A DNA stretch of 64,000 nt, from positions 38,501 through 102,500 of the forward strand of contig JAJGOT010000971.1 in assembly GCA_022457155.1 (NCBI GenBank). The letters are read 5' to 3'. Made by a program: the position numbers and the translations under genes. The stretch comes from Cladopsammia gracilis. Its lineage: Eukaryota > Cnidaria > Anthozoa > Scleractinia > Dendrophylliidae. Below the pieces are notes generated by a model. It saw only the letters and a program-made list of their open reading frames with translations. It made no database searches and was not told the origin of the DNA. Numbering within the stretch: the stretch's first letter is position 1; each line of letters begins with the position of its first letter. Of the stretch, positions 25,995-33,670 are shown piece after piece.

Positions 25995-26755
25995 CTTATG
26001 TTTTGGTCCAGCCAATCGAAGTTGCTGTTGCATCATGAACTCCCGGTAGAGTCTGGAAACAAGTAGGAGTAACCAATCAGCGACCTAGTGCAGATTCTGA
26101 ACTAGATCCTCGCATGGAAATGAAGTTGTATATTCGAGTGACCAGAGGTCCGTCTTGCGAGCTTCTTCTAACCTTTTATGCGGTTAACTTCACTCATGAT
26201 ATTCAGAGAACGGACCTCTGGATCCAGGGTGCGATCACTGGTGTTGAAGATTCAGAAAATAAGCATTAGTCATTTGAGTACCAGCCGATTCGTACGAGAA
26301 TCTGATACAAAACACCCATAAGAAAAGCAATATTTCTGTAAAACTAAAGTGAAATCACCAAAACAAAAAACATAGGATTCTTACCGAAGGTTTGAAGTTT
26401 CAAAGATTGCAGCACTCGACTCTGTGTTCAGAAGAACGAAAAAGCCTTTTGAAGCTGAAGTTAGCCATTTTCAGGCCGGTTCCTTCTTGCGCCATTAAGA
26501 GGCTAAAGTGAAGACGAGGGAAAAATCACATATTTAACTTTTCCCGTTGATTTTGGTACCAAAATGAACCTTGTTTCTCGCGCTTTCGCAGCAGTTCGGT
26601 TTTCATTCAGCCCGCGCTTTCCCGGGATGCAAATCGAGCGCTTTATATACTGCCGTTAACTAGTTCCCAGGTCTACCAGAAATAACAACGGCCAGGCCGC
26701 CATCTTTTGCGCCATTGGCGTAACTAAAAATTGCCGACAGCTGACCCGGCGTGGA

Positions 26756-26878
26756 ATGCCTTCGTTTGCGGTGAATCAGGTGAATGCGCGCGGTCCTAGT
26801 TCGGAAAATCCGACCGGGACGACACGGAGTGTGTGGCAATCCGGCAGTGTACAAAGGACGTCCATTGCAAACATACGG
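26756..26878 (+). other. Candidate first coding exon, array copy 3
   Basis: Same open segment and donor as copy 2. The Polinton inserted 111 bp downstream, inside what would be the first intron. Confidence 0.3.
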
Positions 26879-26983
26879 GTAAGATTGAATTCTTTTTTGT
26901 TCGTGTTCCCACACTGTTTCAACAATGCCTGATATAATACAGGGCCCCGTATGTACAAAATGTTATTGCCACATTTCTTTGCT

Positions 26984-26989
26984 CAAATC
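26984..26989. other. Polinton target-site duplication, left
   Basis: CAAATC directly before the element end AGTAGTG. The same six bases follow the right end, and occur once at the empty sites in copies 1, 2 and 4 (GCTCAAATCTTGG). Confidence 0.95.
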
Positions 26990-27429
26990 AGTAGTGTAAA
27001 TATGACGGTTCTAGCGCATTTTCATTAAATTTCGTTAAATTATCGATCATTCACATTAATTTAACGAGAAAATGACCCATTCACGCGTTCACAACTCGCG
27101 AGTCACAAGTCACATGCATAACGCATTTATCGTTAAATTATCAATCATTCACATTATTTTAACGATATAAACATACGCGTTGACAACTCGCGAGTCACGA
27201 GTCATGCAAAATGATTATTCACTACTAGTAGTAGTCACGCACACGAATGTGTTCCCCAAAGAGATACCACTCAAGCAACGCTGGTGAGTGTGTGGAAGAG
27301 AAAAATCGACACTACCTAGAGAAAGCACCGCAATTCTGAACGGAATAGAAACTATCCCAAAGAGATACCACTCAAGCAACACTGTTAGGTTAAGGTAAGG
27401 AATTTTTTAAAAAATGGAATTAAAGAAAT
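26990..27429. repeat. Polinton left terminal inverted repeat
   Basis: Pairs with 44061-44450. It contains an internal duplication: ACAACTCGCGAGTCAC and the GTTAAATTATC...CATTCACATTA block occur twice, and CAAAGAGATACCACTCAAGC twice. An extra stretch near 27211-27253 (with ACTACTAGTAGTAGT) is absent on the right. The inner edge, GGAATTAAAGAAAT, doubles as the upstream motif of the polymerase gene. Confidence 0.93.
27420..27429 (+). promoter_or_regulatory. TTAAAGAAAT upstream motif of the polymerase gene
   Basis: TTAAAGAAAT ends 21 nt before the polymerase ATG at 27451. The same ten bases stand 20-21 nt before the ATGs at 42847, 43480 and 44016. Probably an early-promoter core or transcription start element; inference from position and recurrence only. 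Confidence 0.6.
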
Positions 27430-27450
27430 CTTGTGTGTAATGAAAATAAG

Positions 27451-30400
27451 ATGGATTCAAAAACTGTTAAACAGCTTAGGGTAATTGCGCGTGAAAGCGG
27501 TTTGAAAAATTATTCACGTTGGAGTAAGGCAGAACTAGTCAAAAATATCGAAAGTAGTATTAAATCACAAAAGGAAGAGAATGACAAACCTAAAAAGAAG
27601 AGGCTTTCTAAAAAGAGAAGACAACGGCTAGCTACCAATACTACTGTTCCACCACAACGTGGTATCGTTATTTTTATAGATGAAGAAGAAGAAGAAGAAG
27701 TACCACCTCCAAGGGAAAGAGAACAAACACCACCCCCACCTCCACGAAAAGTAGAACCAAAACCTTATCAGATGAAATCTAAACAAACTCGTAGACAAAA
27801 AAGAGAAGAAAAGAACTTTGAAATGCCTTCACCAGTCGAAGTGGTGAATGATAAAGCTAAAGTTAAACAGATCAAAAGAATCAAGAAGAAACTCCAAAAG
27901 GCGAAAAAAAAAGTAAAAAATAATAACAAACAGTGGGTTTCAAAAAGAAATTCACTCCAAGTGGCTTTAGAAAATTTAAAGCCTAAACACGCAAGCGCGT
28001 TCAAGCTTGAAGAGAGGAAGTCAGCTTTGAAAAAGTTTGCTGTGCAATATACTATTGATGGGGTTAAGGGGTATGGCCCTAAAACATTCTTGTCAGCTGT
28101 AAAACCTATTATTGTTAATTTCCTAAACGAACACCGCAACATAAAGTTGAAATTAATCCTAAAGTGCACCATGTCGAAAACAAATATAGCAACCGGTGAT
28201 GTAGAGTACGTAACTGGACATTTTGTTTCAAAGGTTGAAATAAACCTTCAAGGTACTAACCTTGACGATCTCTACCAAAAAATGATGGGTAAAGTGTTAG
28301 AGAGTTTAGCAGCATATCAAAAACGAGGTAGTAATTGGATATTTGATTCAATCATTGCTTTGGAACTTCATACAGTAAAGTATGAACCACTAAGCGGTTC
28401 CTCCTACATTCCACTCCCAGCAGAGCTCTCAAATAAAAAGGCGATAATAAACATGCAAAACGATGACGATGAATGTTTTAAACGGTGCATCACAAGAGCG
28501 CTAAACCCAGTAACTAGAGATGGTGAACGTATAACGAAAATATTAAGGAAACAGTCTGAAAAAATAAACTGGGATGGAATTGAGTTTCCATTCGAATTGA
28601 AGGATCTTAAACGTTTTGAAAAACAAAACCCAACAGTTGGTGTTAACGTTTTTGGTTATGAAGGTGAAGTTTACCCTCTGAAAATAAGTGAGTCGCGCAC
28701 ATGTAAAGATAAAATAAACCTCTTACTCATTTCTAAAGGTGAAAATAAACACTATTACCTCATAAAGAATATGAGTAGACTGTTATCAAGTCAATTATCA
28801 AAGAATGAACATAAAAAGTATTTTTGTTTAAGATGTCTCAACTATCGTGGTACAAAAGAATTGTTACTTAAACATGAAGAATACTGTAAAGATAATGAGG
28901 CTGTTAAAATTGTAATGCCGGAGGAAGGATCGACTATTTCATTTAAAAACCATCAACGAAAAATACCTTTAGAATTCACCATCACAGCAGATTTTGAGTC
29001 AACCATCAAACCGATTCCAAAAGAAGAAGAAGAAGAAGAAGAAAAGAGTTACACAAAGAAGTTACAAAAGCATAAACCGTCAAGTTTTTGTTTTTACATA
29101 AAGTGTAATTTTGATGACAACTACTCAAAACTTGTTGAATATACAGCAACCTCTGAAGATGAAGATGTAGCACAAATATTTATGGATATGTTGGAATGTG
29201 AAACCAAGAGAATATATAACCAGTTTAAATTCCCAAAGAACATGATTTTTAAGGAAAAAGAGAGACGTAAGTTTGAAAGGGCAACAAGGTGTTGGATTTG
29301 TAAAGGTGAATTTACAAAAGATGATAAAAAAGTACGCGATCATTGTCATTATACTGGAAGATTTCGTGGTGCAGCGCATAATGGATGCAATCTAAAATGT
29401 AAGAAAGCGAAATTTATTCCTGTCTTTTTTCACAACTTGTGTGGGTATGATGCCCATCTATTTATTAAAAATCTCGGTGTTAGCGAAGGTGAAATAAAAT
29501 GTATTCCACAAAATGAAGAAAAATATCTTAGTTTCACGAAAGTAATAACGGTTGACACGTATAAGGATAAGGATGGTAATGAAAACTATGTAGAACGAGA
29601 AATACGATTTGTCGACAGTTTCAACTTTATAGCCTCAAGTTTGGATAAATTGGTTACAAACCTCAAGAGCGCATCAAAGGATAAATTCAAAAACACAGGC
29701 AAGTTTTTTAGCGGTGAACAGTTTGAGTTGATGTTGAGAAAAGGTGTATATCCCTATGAATACATGGACTCCCTCGATAGATTAAACGAAACACAATTAC
29801 CACCGAAAGATAAATTCTTTTCCAAACTTAGTGGAGAAGGTATTTCTGACGAAGATTATGAACATGCGCAAAAGGTGTGGAGTACGTTTGGAATGAAGAC
29901 GCTAAGAGACTATCACAATCTCTATAACAAGTCGGATGTGCTGTTGTTATGTGATGTGTTTGAAAACTTTCGTGATCTTTGCATTAACAATTACGACCTT
30001 GATCCAGCCTGGTATTATACTGCGCCGGGATTGTCTTGGGATGCGTTATTAAAATACACAGGTGTCAAACTAGAACTTTTGACTGACCCAGATATGTTAC
30101 TAGTGTTTGAAAAAGGGATAAGAGGGGGTATTTCAATGATTTCAAACAGGTATGGTAAAGCTAACAACATCTACATGGAAGAAAAGTATGATGAGAGTAA
30201 GTCTGACACATATAATATTTATCTCGATGCAAATAACCTTTACGGTTGGGCTATGTGTAAGAAATTACCTACAGGCGGTTTCGAATGGATGAATGAAGAT
30301 GAATTGGTTAATTGGAGAAATGAGAGTTGCGTACTCGAGGTCGACCTCGAGTATCCAAAAGAGCTACACGACCTTCATAATGACTACCCTCTCGCTCCAG

Positions 30401-31410
30401 AGAGGTTGAAGGTAAACAAAGTGGAGAAACTAATACCTAACTTGAATGATAAAAAGAAATACATTCTTCACTATGAAAATCTCAAACTATATGAGAGTTT
30501 GGGGATGAAAATCACAAAGATTCATCGAGGTATTAAATTTGAAGAGAGTGATTGGATGAAAAAGTACATTGATTTAAACACACGCTTGCGTGCAGAAGCT
30601 CAGAATGAGTTTGAAAAGGAATTTTTCAAACTTATGAATAATTCCGTCTTTGGAAAAACGATGGAAAACATCCGTAACAGAGTGGATGTACGTCTACTCA
30701 ACTCGGAAAAGAAAGCAAAGAAACTTGCAGCAAAACCCAACTTCAAACACTGCACCATTTTTTCAGAAAATTTATGTGCAGTCGACATGAAAAAGATAAA
30801 AATTGTATTTGACAAACCGCTATATACCGGTATGTGTATCCTCGATCTGAGTAAAACCCTAATGTACGATTTTCATTATAACTATATCAAACCAAAGTAT
30901 GGTGAAAAAGCAAAGCTACTATTTACCGATACGGATAGCTTAGCATATGAGATTGAAACAAAAGACTTTTACAAAGATATAAGCGATGATGTAGTTGCTA
31001 AGTTTGATACGAGTAATTTTCCAAAAGATCATCCGTCAGGTATACAACAAGGTATAAATAAGAAAGTGGTGGGAATGTTCAAGGATGAAGCTGGTGGTAA
31101 AATAATAGAAGAATTCGTAGGGTTGAGATCGAAACTTTACAGTTATAAGATGTATGAGGGAGGGGAGGAGAAGAAGTGTAAAGGAGTAAAGAAACCGGTA
31201 GTAAAGAAAAGCATTAAATTCGATGATTATAAGAAATGTTTATTTAGTGGTGGAAAACAATACCGAAAGATGTATACCATAAGGAGTCGTAAACATGAAG
31301 TATTTACGGAAGAGGTGAATAAGATCGCTCTTTCAGCAGATGATGATAAGAGAATAATACAACCTGATAGAATTCACACACTTGCGTACGGACATTATAA
31401 AACAAAATAG
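27451..31410 (+). CDS. polB: Protein-primed family B DNA polymerase with N-terminal SAP-like domain
   Basis: Replicates the element, presumably by protein priming from the termini. The protein is 1319 residues from the ATG at 27451; an in-frame GTG at 27433 is ignored. Residues about 3-35 form a SAP-like DNA-binding motif (TVKQLRVIARESG...), followed by a Lys/Pro-rich linker. The exonuclease has ADFES (D514), FHNLCGYD (about 661-667) and YNKSDVL (Y825). Inserted between Exo I and II is a Cys/His cluster (CWIC 614-617, DHCHY around 631) like an HNH/endonuclease VII finger. Polymerase motifs: DANNLYG (D926), KLMNNSVFGK (about 1060), DTDS (1160-1163) and KLY (1228). Transcribed inward from the left TIR; its 3' end shares a hairpin with the convergent integrase gene. 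Intact. Confidence 0.95.
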   Translation: MDSKTVKQLRVIARESGLKNYSRWSKAELVKNIESSIKSQKEENDKPKKKRLSKKRRQRLATNTTVPPQRGIVIFIDEEEEEEVPPPREREQTPPPPPRKVEPKPYQMKSKQTRRQKREEKNFEMPSPVEVVNDKAKVKQIKRIKKKLQKAKKKVKNNNKQWVSKRNSLQVALENLKPKHASAFKLEERKSALKKFAVQYTIDGVKGYGPKTFLSAVKPIIVNFLNEHRNIKLKLILKCTMSKTNIATGDVEYVTGHFVSKVEINLQGTNLDDLYQKMMGKVLESLAAYQKRGSNWIFDSIIALELHTVKYEPLSGSSYIPLPAELSNKKAIINMQNDDDECFKRCITRALNPVTRDGERITKILRKQSEKINWDGIEFPFELKDLKRFEKQNPTVGVNVFGYEGEVYPLKISESRTCKDKINLLLISKGENKHYYLIKNMSRLLSSQLSKNEHKKYFCLRCLNYRGTKELLLKHEEYCKDNEAVKIVMPEEGSTISFKNHQRKIPLEFTITADFESTIKPIPKEEEEEEEKSYTKKLQKHKPSSFCFYIKCNFDDNYSKLVEYTATSEDEDVAQIFMDMLECETKRIYNQFKFPKNMIFKEKERRKFERATRCWICKGEFTKDDKKVRDHCHYTGRFRGAAHNGCNLKCKKAKFIPVFFHNLCGYDAHLFIKNLGVSEGEIKCIPQNEEKYLSFTKVITVDTYKDKDGNENYVEREIRFVDSFNFIASSLDKLVTNLKSASKDKFKNTGKFFSGEQFELMLRKGVYPYEYMDSLDRLNETQLPPKDKFFSKLSGEGISDEDYEHAQKVWSTFGMKTLRDYHNLYNKSDVLLLCDVFENFRDLCINNYDLDPAWYYTAPGLSWDALLKYTGVKLELLTDPDMLLVFEKGIRGGISMISNRYGKANNIYMEEKYDESKSDTYNIYLDANNLYGWAMCKKLPTGGFEWMNEDELVNWRNESCVLEVDLEYPKELHDLHNDYPLAPERLKVNKVEKLIPNLNDKKKYILHYENLKLYESLGMKITKIHRGIKFEESDWMKKYIDLNTRLRAEAQNEFEKEFFKLMNNSVFGKTMENIRNRVDVRLLNSEKKAKKLAAKPNFKHCTIFSENLCAVDMKKIKIVFDKPLYTGMCILDLSKTLMYDFHYNYIKPKYGEKAKLLFTDTDSLAYEIETKDFYKDISDDVVAKFDTSNFPKDHPSGIQQGINKKVVGMFKDEAGGKIIEEFVGLRSKLYSYKMYEGGEEKKCKGVKKPVVKKSIKFDDYKKCLFSGGKQYRKMYTIRSRKHEVFTEEVNKIALSADDDKRIIQPDRIHTLAYGHYKTK

Positions 31411-31420
31411 CTTCGCATGA

Positions 31421-31450
31421 TTTTTCATTTCACGAACGTGAAATGAAAAA
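31421..31450. terminator. Perfect 30 bp palindrome between convergent polymerase and integrase genes
   Basis: TTTTTCATTTCACG and CGTGAAATGAAAAA form a 14 bp perfect stem with a 2 nt loop. It lies 10 nt after the polymerase stop and 11 nt after the integrase stop on the other strand, so it can serve both genes as a 3'-end signal. Confidence 0.7.
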
Positions 31451-31461
31451 AGCTTACATTA

Positions 31462-32433
31462 TTACAGGTCTTTCAGTTCTTTTAGATCTATCCAAGAGTT
31501 GAATTTTTCTGGGTAACCGCTCCACTTCACTAACGCTTTACCTTTTCGAGCATCTCGTCGAATCACTTTCTCAATACGGTAAACGTCTTGAACAGCCTTC
31601 TGCAGCTCTAGCTCATAAAAAGTACCCGTTATCTCCTCTCCCAACTCATCCTTTATTTTATATGTTATAGGGTTAGTGTGTTGAATCTTATCGATAGTAA
31701 AAATCTCTTCAGTCCAGTTTGGGGTGTAACCTTTATCGAAAACAGGGCGTTTGTATTTTGATATTCGAACTTTATCACCAACTTTAAATTTCGGTTTAGT
31801 ATATATCCTTTTCATCTTACCATACAGATTTAAGTAAACAGCACTTTCGTTCTTTTTCTTCGACGCTTCCACAGGTGTCATCCCGATGCTTCGATGTTTT
31901 GTATTATTGTATTTTTTCAGTATCTTCGCTAACACATCATAATACACGGTATTGTTTTGGATGGTATTTTGTTTAGAAATTTTGTTTTTTATCGTACGGT
32001 TCCATCTTTCACAAACAGTAGATTTTTCTTCATTCTCTGTCGAATATAGATGTATCTTATTTTTATCCAACAGTTCTTTCATATTCTTATTGTAATACTC
32101 TTTACCCTTATCAGTCCAAAGCATTCTTGGTTTTCTTCCTTTCTTGAGTATTGTTTTGAACGCTTCTGCAACAGTCTCTCCCTTTTTATTCTTCAGCGGT
32201 ACAATCCAACCGTATTTACTGAAAATATCTAACACCATGAGAAGATATCGATAACCCTTATTCCACTTACTAAATTTCTGCATTTCAACAAGGTCAGAAC
32301 ACCATATCTCATCGATACCGTTTACAATAACACGCCGCCGAGTAAACTTCCGTCTTATGGGTTTATGCAACTCATCTGCTAACTTTTCTTGCCACGTCTC
32401 TACGTTACTACTCGGCGGCTTTTTCCGTTTTTT
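31462..32433 (-). CDS. int: Retroviral-type integrase with C-terminal chromodomain, no ATG start
   Basis: Inserts the element into host DNA. Counting from an in-frame TTG at 32370, the catalytic triad is D26 (WCSDLVE), D87 (WTDKGKEY) and E121 (VCERWNR). A C-terminal chromodomain ends the protein (YRIEKVIRR ... ALVKWSGYPEKFNSWIDLKEL), which in related elements guides insertion to modified chromatin. The first Met in frame is residue 30, after the first catalytic Asp, so ATG initiation cannot give an active enzyme. The frame is open back to 32457 and is exactly -1 to the upstream PLA2-like ORF, meeting it at an A AAA AAC heptamer (32433-32427). I therefore set the start of decoding at that site. 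No HHCC zinc finger is visible in this frame. Splicing or a non-AUG start are alternatives. Confidence 0.92.
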   Translation of the reverse strand, partial: KKRKKPPSSNVETWQEKLADELHKPIRRKFTRRRVIVNGIDEIWCSDLVEMQKFSKWNKGYRYLLMVLDIFSKYGWIVPLKNKKGETVAEAFKTILKKGRKPRMLWTDKGKEYYNKNMKELLDKNKIHLYSTENEEKSTVCERWNRTIKNKISKQNTIQNNTVYYDVLAKILKKYNNTKHRSIGMTPVEASKKKNESAVYLNLYGKMKRIYTKPKFKVGDKVRISKYKRPVFDKGYTPNWTEEIFTIDKIQHTNPITYKIKDELGEEITGTFYELELQKAVQDVYRIEKVIRRDARKGKALVKWSGYPEKFNSWIDLKELKDL

Positions 32434-33020
32434 GAAGCACCAAGACCCAGTATTCTTTTACCTTTTATAATCCCTTGAACAGCTGTAGTACCCCAGGGAC
32501 GATCTTTATATGGAATTTTTGAAATTTCATCAAGCATTATATCATCTGCTTTATGTTTGTCTTTCAAACTTTGTGCTTCACTATATGCGATATCATGCTT
32601 TTGACAAATAGCATCAAGGTTATTTATTGGGTCTCTAATCTTTGGATCATCCGATTTCAAACGTTTTTTTAATTTTGTTCCAGGACCACAGTAATTATAT
32701 TTTTTTAAAGTTGGTGTTCGCATATGTAATTCTCCAAATTTTGATAAATGTTTTTGTATATCAACCCCACCACCGCGGTGAAGCGGATCGAGTCTTTTCG
32801 ATAAGTCTCCTGTGAAACTGTCCAAAGCTTGATCGATATACTTATTAACACCTGATTTAATCTTTTTCTTTACAAAGTCTGATTTGATGGCTTTTGACGC
32901 TCCTATTTTTCCTAAATTGTAAAGACCTTTCATACCGGCTTTCATGGCAATCTCTCCAAGACTATGACTACCTTCCACATCAAAAAAGCCCCCACCTTGT
33001 GAGGGCTGAACTAGTTTCCC
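32400..33020 (-). CDS. Phospholipase A2-like protein (parvovirus/Polinton type), middle frame of a frameshift unit
   Basis: Likely a membrane-disrupting virion enzyme, as is the PLA2 domain of parvovirus capsids. The Ca-binding loop reads YCGPGT and the catalytic pair is in KHDIAYS. Counted from the first ATG (32945) these are residues 85-90 and 117-121. A glycine-rich linker precedes the domain. The frame is open to 33026, and sequence upstream of 32945 (LVQPSQGGGFFDVEGS) looks coding but has no ATG. It is -1 to the small Cys-rich ORF and starts decoding at G GGA AAC (33020-33014). The ORF ends with TAG at 32402, nine codons after the second heptamer. If made by one frameshift the product is about 260 residues; by ATG 32945, 181. 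Confidence 0.85.
   Translation of the reverse strand, partial: GKLVQPSQGGGFFDVEGSHSLGEIAMKAGMKGLYNLGKIGASKAIKSDFVKKKIKSGVNKYIDQALDSFTGDLSKRLDPLHRGGGVDIQKHLSKFGELHMRTPTLKKYNYCGPGTKLKKRLKSDDPKIRDPINNLDAICQKHDIAYSEAQSLKDKHKADDIMLDEISKIPYKDRPWGTTAVQGIIKGKRILGLGASKNGKSRRVVT
32427..32433 (-). promoter_or_regulatory. Candidate -1 ribosomal frameshift site 2 (A AAA AAC), PLA2-like to integrase
   Basis: In the PLA2 frame the codons are TCA AAA AAC, so the heptamer A AAA AAC is in the correct phase for tandem slippage, as at known retroviral sites. A -1 slip enters the integrase frame, open to its end. After a 7 nt spacer, GCCGC (32419-32415) can pair with GUGGC (32395-32391), a modest stem; a pseudoknot cannot be judged by eye. 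Confidence 0.65.
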
Positions 33021-33181
33021 GAACTCTTAATGAAACGGGTTTTCTTGATTCCACAATTAACATTAGCACATCTACACCAATAATAAGTTCTACCGTTGGT
33101 GGCTAACTCATAACCGGATGGTTCAGCGTTGTTTGTATGTTTTTGTTCCTTGACGCAATATATATTTGCTGGTGGTTCCAT
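33011..33181 (-). CDS. Small Cys-rich protein (56 aa), first frame of the PLA2-integrase unit
   Basis: Starts at ATG 33181 directly after a hairpin and ends TAG at 33013-33011. It has four Cys (C9, C36, C38, C43) and reads YCVK at 8-11, NGR at 29-31 and NCGIKKTRFIK at 42-52, a pattern like small zinc-ribbon proteins (DUF5679-like) seen in large DNA viruses. That likeness is from memory and is weak. It may bind zinc. The last codons, TCG GGA AAC TAG, hold a -1 slip heptamer, so this ORF is probably the N-terminus of the PLA2-like and integrase products as well as a protein on its own. Confidence 0.7.
   Translation of the reverse strand: MEPPANIYCVKEQKHTNNAEPSGYELATNGRTYYWCRCANVNCGIKKTRFIKSSGN
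33014..33020 (-). promoter_or_regulatory. Candidate -1 ribosomal frameshift site 1 (G GGA AAC) with stem-loop
   Basis: Zero-frame codons TCG GGA AAC are followed at once by the TAG stop. G GGA AAC is a known retroviral gag-pro slippery heptamer (simian type D viruses). Six nt further (TAGTTC) a stem begins: AGCCCUCAC pairs with GUGGGGGCU over 9 bp with one G-U and an AAG loop (33007-32987). Heptamer, spacer length, stop and hairpin all fit the standard model. The -1 frame is the PLA2 frame. Confidence 0.75.
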
Positions 33182-33207
33182 TTTATTATACGATCTGTAT
33201 AATAAAA
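33181..33207. terminator. Hairpin between protease end and the integrase unit start
   Basis: TTTTATTATAC and GTATAATAAAA pair over 11 bp with loop GATCT. It lies 14 nt after the protease stop and ends at the A of the next ATG. Both strands contain AATAAA. Confidence 0.65.
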
Positions 33208-33221
33208 CTTTTTAATTTTAA

Positions 33222-33620
33222 TTACATAAAATATTTTTTAATGAACGTTTCGTTGATGAGTGTATCTGTTAAGCTAAACGGTTGTAAGATATCGTAAAAA
33301 TCTTTCTTGAGTGACCATTGATGAAGGAAATAAAGGCAATAATAACCGCAAAGGACGCTTTTTATGTTTTGATACTGACTTGAATTATAGATTATCTGTT
33401 TCCCTGCGCTTGTAAATTCTTCGGGATAACCCATGCCAAAACTATCGAAATACCACACGACAGATCTATCGTGAGATGGTGCACAACAAACCCAATGAGT
33501 TCCGGCATTTTCAAGCGAATCGAGATTAATAATACATGGACTATGATTTTTAGGCATAACTTCATCCCTTGAATATATCCCTTTGAAATTTGGAATTCTA
33601 AGGTATGAAATCCACTTCAT
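33222..33620 (-). CDS. Adenain-like cysteine protease
   Basis: Would cleave virion proteins during maturation. From ATG 33620 it is 132 residues, shorter than adenovirus protease (about 200). The triad is visible: H42 in GTHWVCC, D59 in YFDSFG, C91 in LCGYYC, with Q84 as the likely oxyanion residue. The frame is open without a stop for about 42 codons upstream of the ATG, into the previous gene, and the segment just before it (VKPKFINKPLSNVEL) resembles the N-terminus usual for Polinton proteases. The extended frame is -1 to the upstream gene. The real product may thus begin upstream, perhaps by frameshifting near 33740. Confidence 0.9.
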   Translation of the reverse strand: MKWISYLRIPNFKGIYSRDEVMPKNHSPCIINLDSLENAGTHWVCCAPSHDRSVVWYFDSFGMGYPEEFTSAGKQIIYNSSQYQNIKSVLCGYYCLYFLHQWSLKKDFYDILQPFSLTDTLINETFIKKYFM

Positions 33621-33670
33621 CAGTTCAACATTACTTAACGGTTTGTTAATGAATTTTGGTTTTACACTCC

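Larger units (their letters stand above)
17240..25997. repeat. Tandem unit, copy 2 (uninterrupted)
   Basis: The intact reference copy, 8758 bp. It shows the unbroken sequence at both places where copies 1 and 3 are interrupted: GATTCGTACGAG near 17530 and GCTCAAATCTTGG near 18222. It exceeds copy 1 mainly by three extra 155 bp units. Confidence 0.9.
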
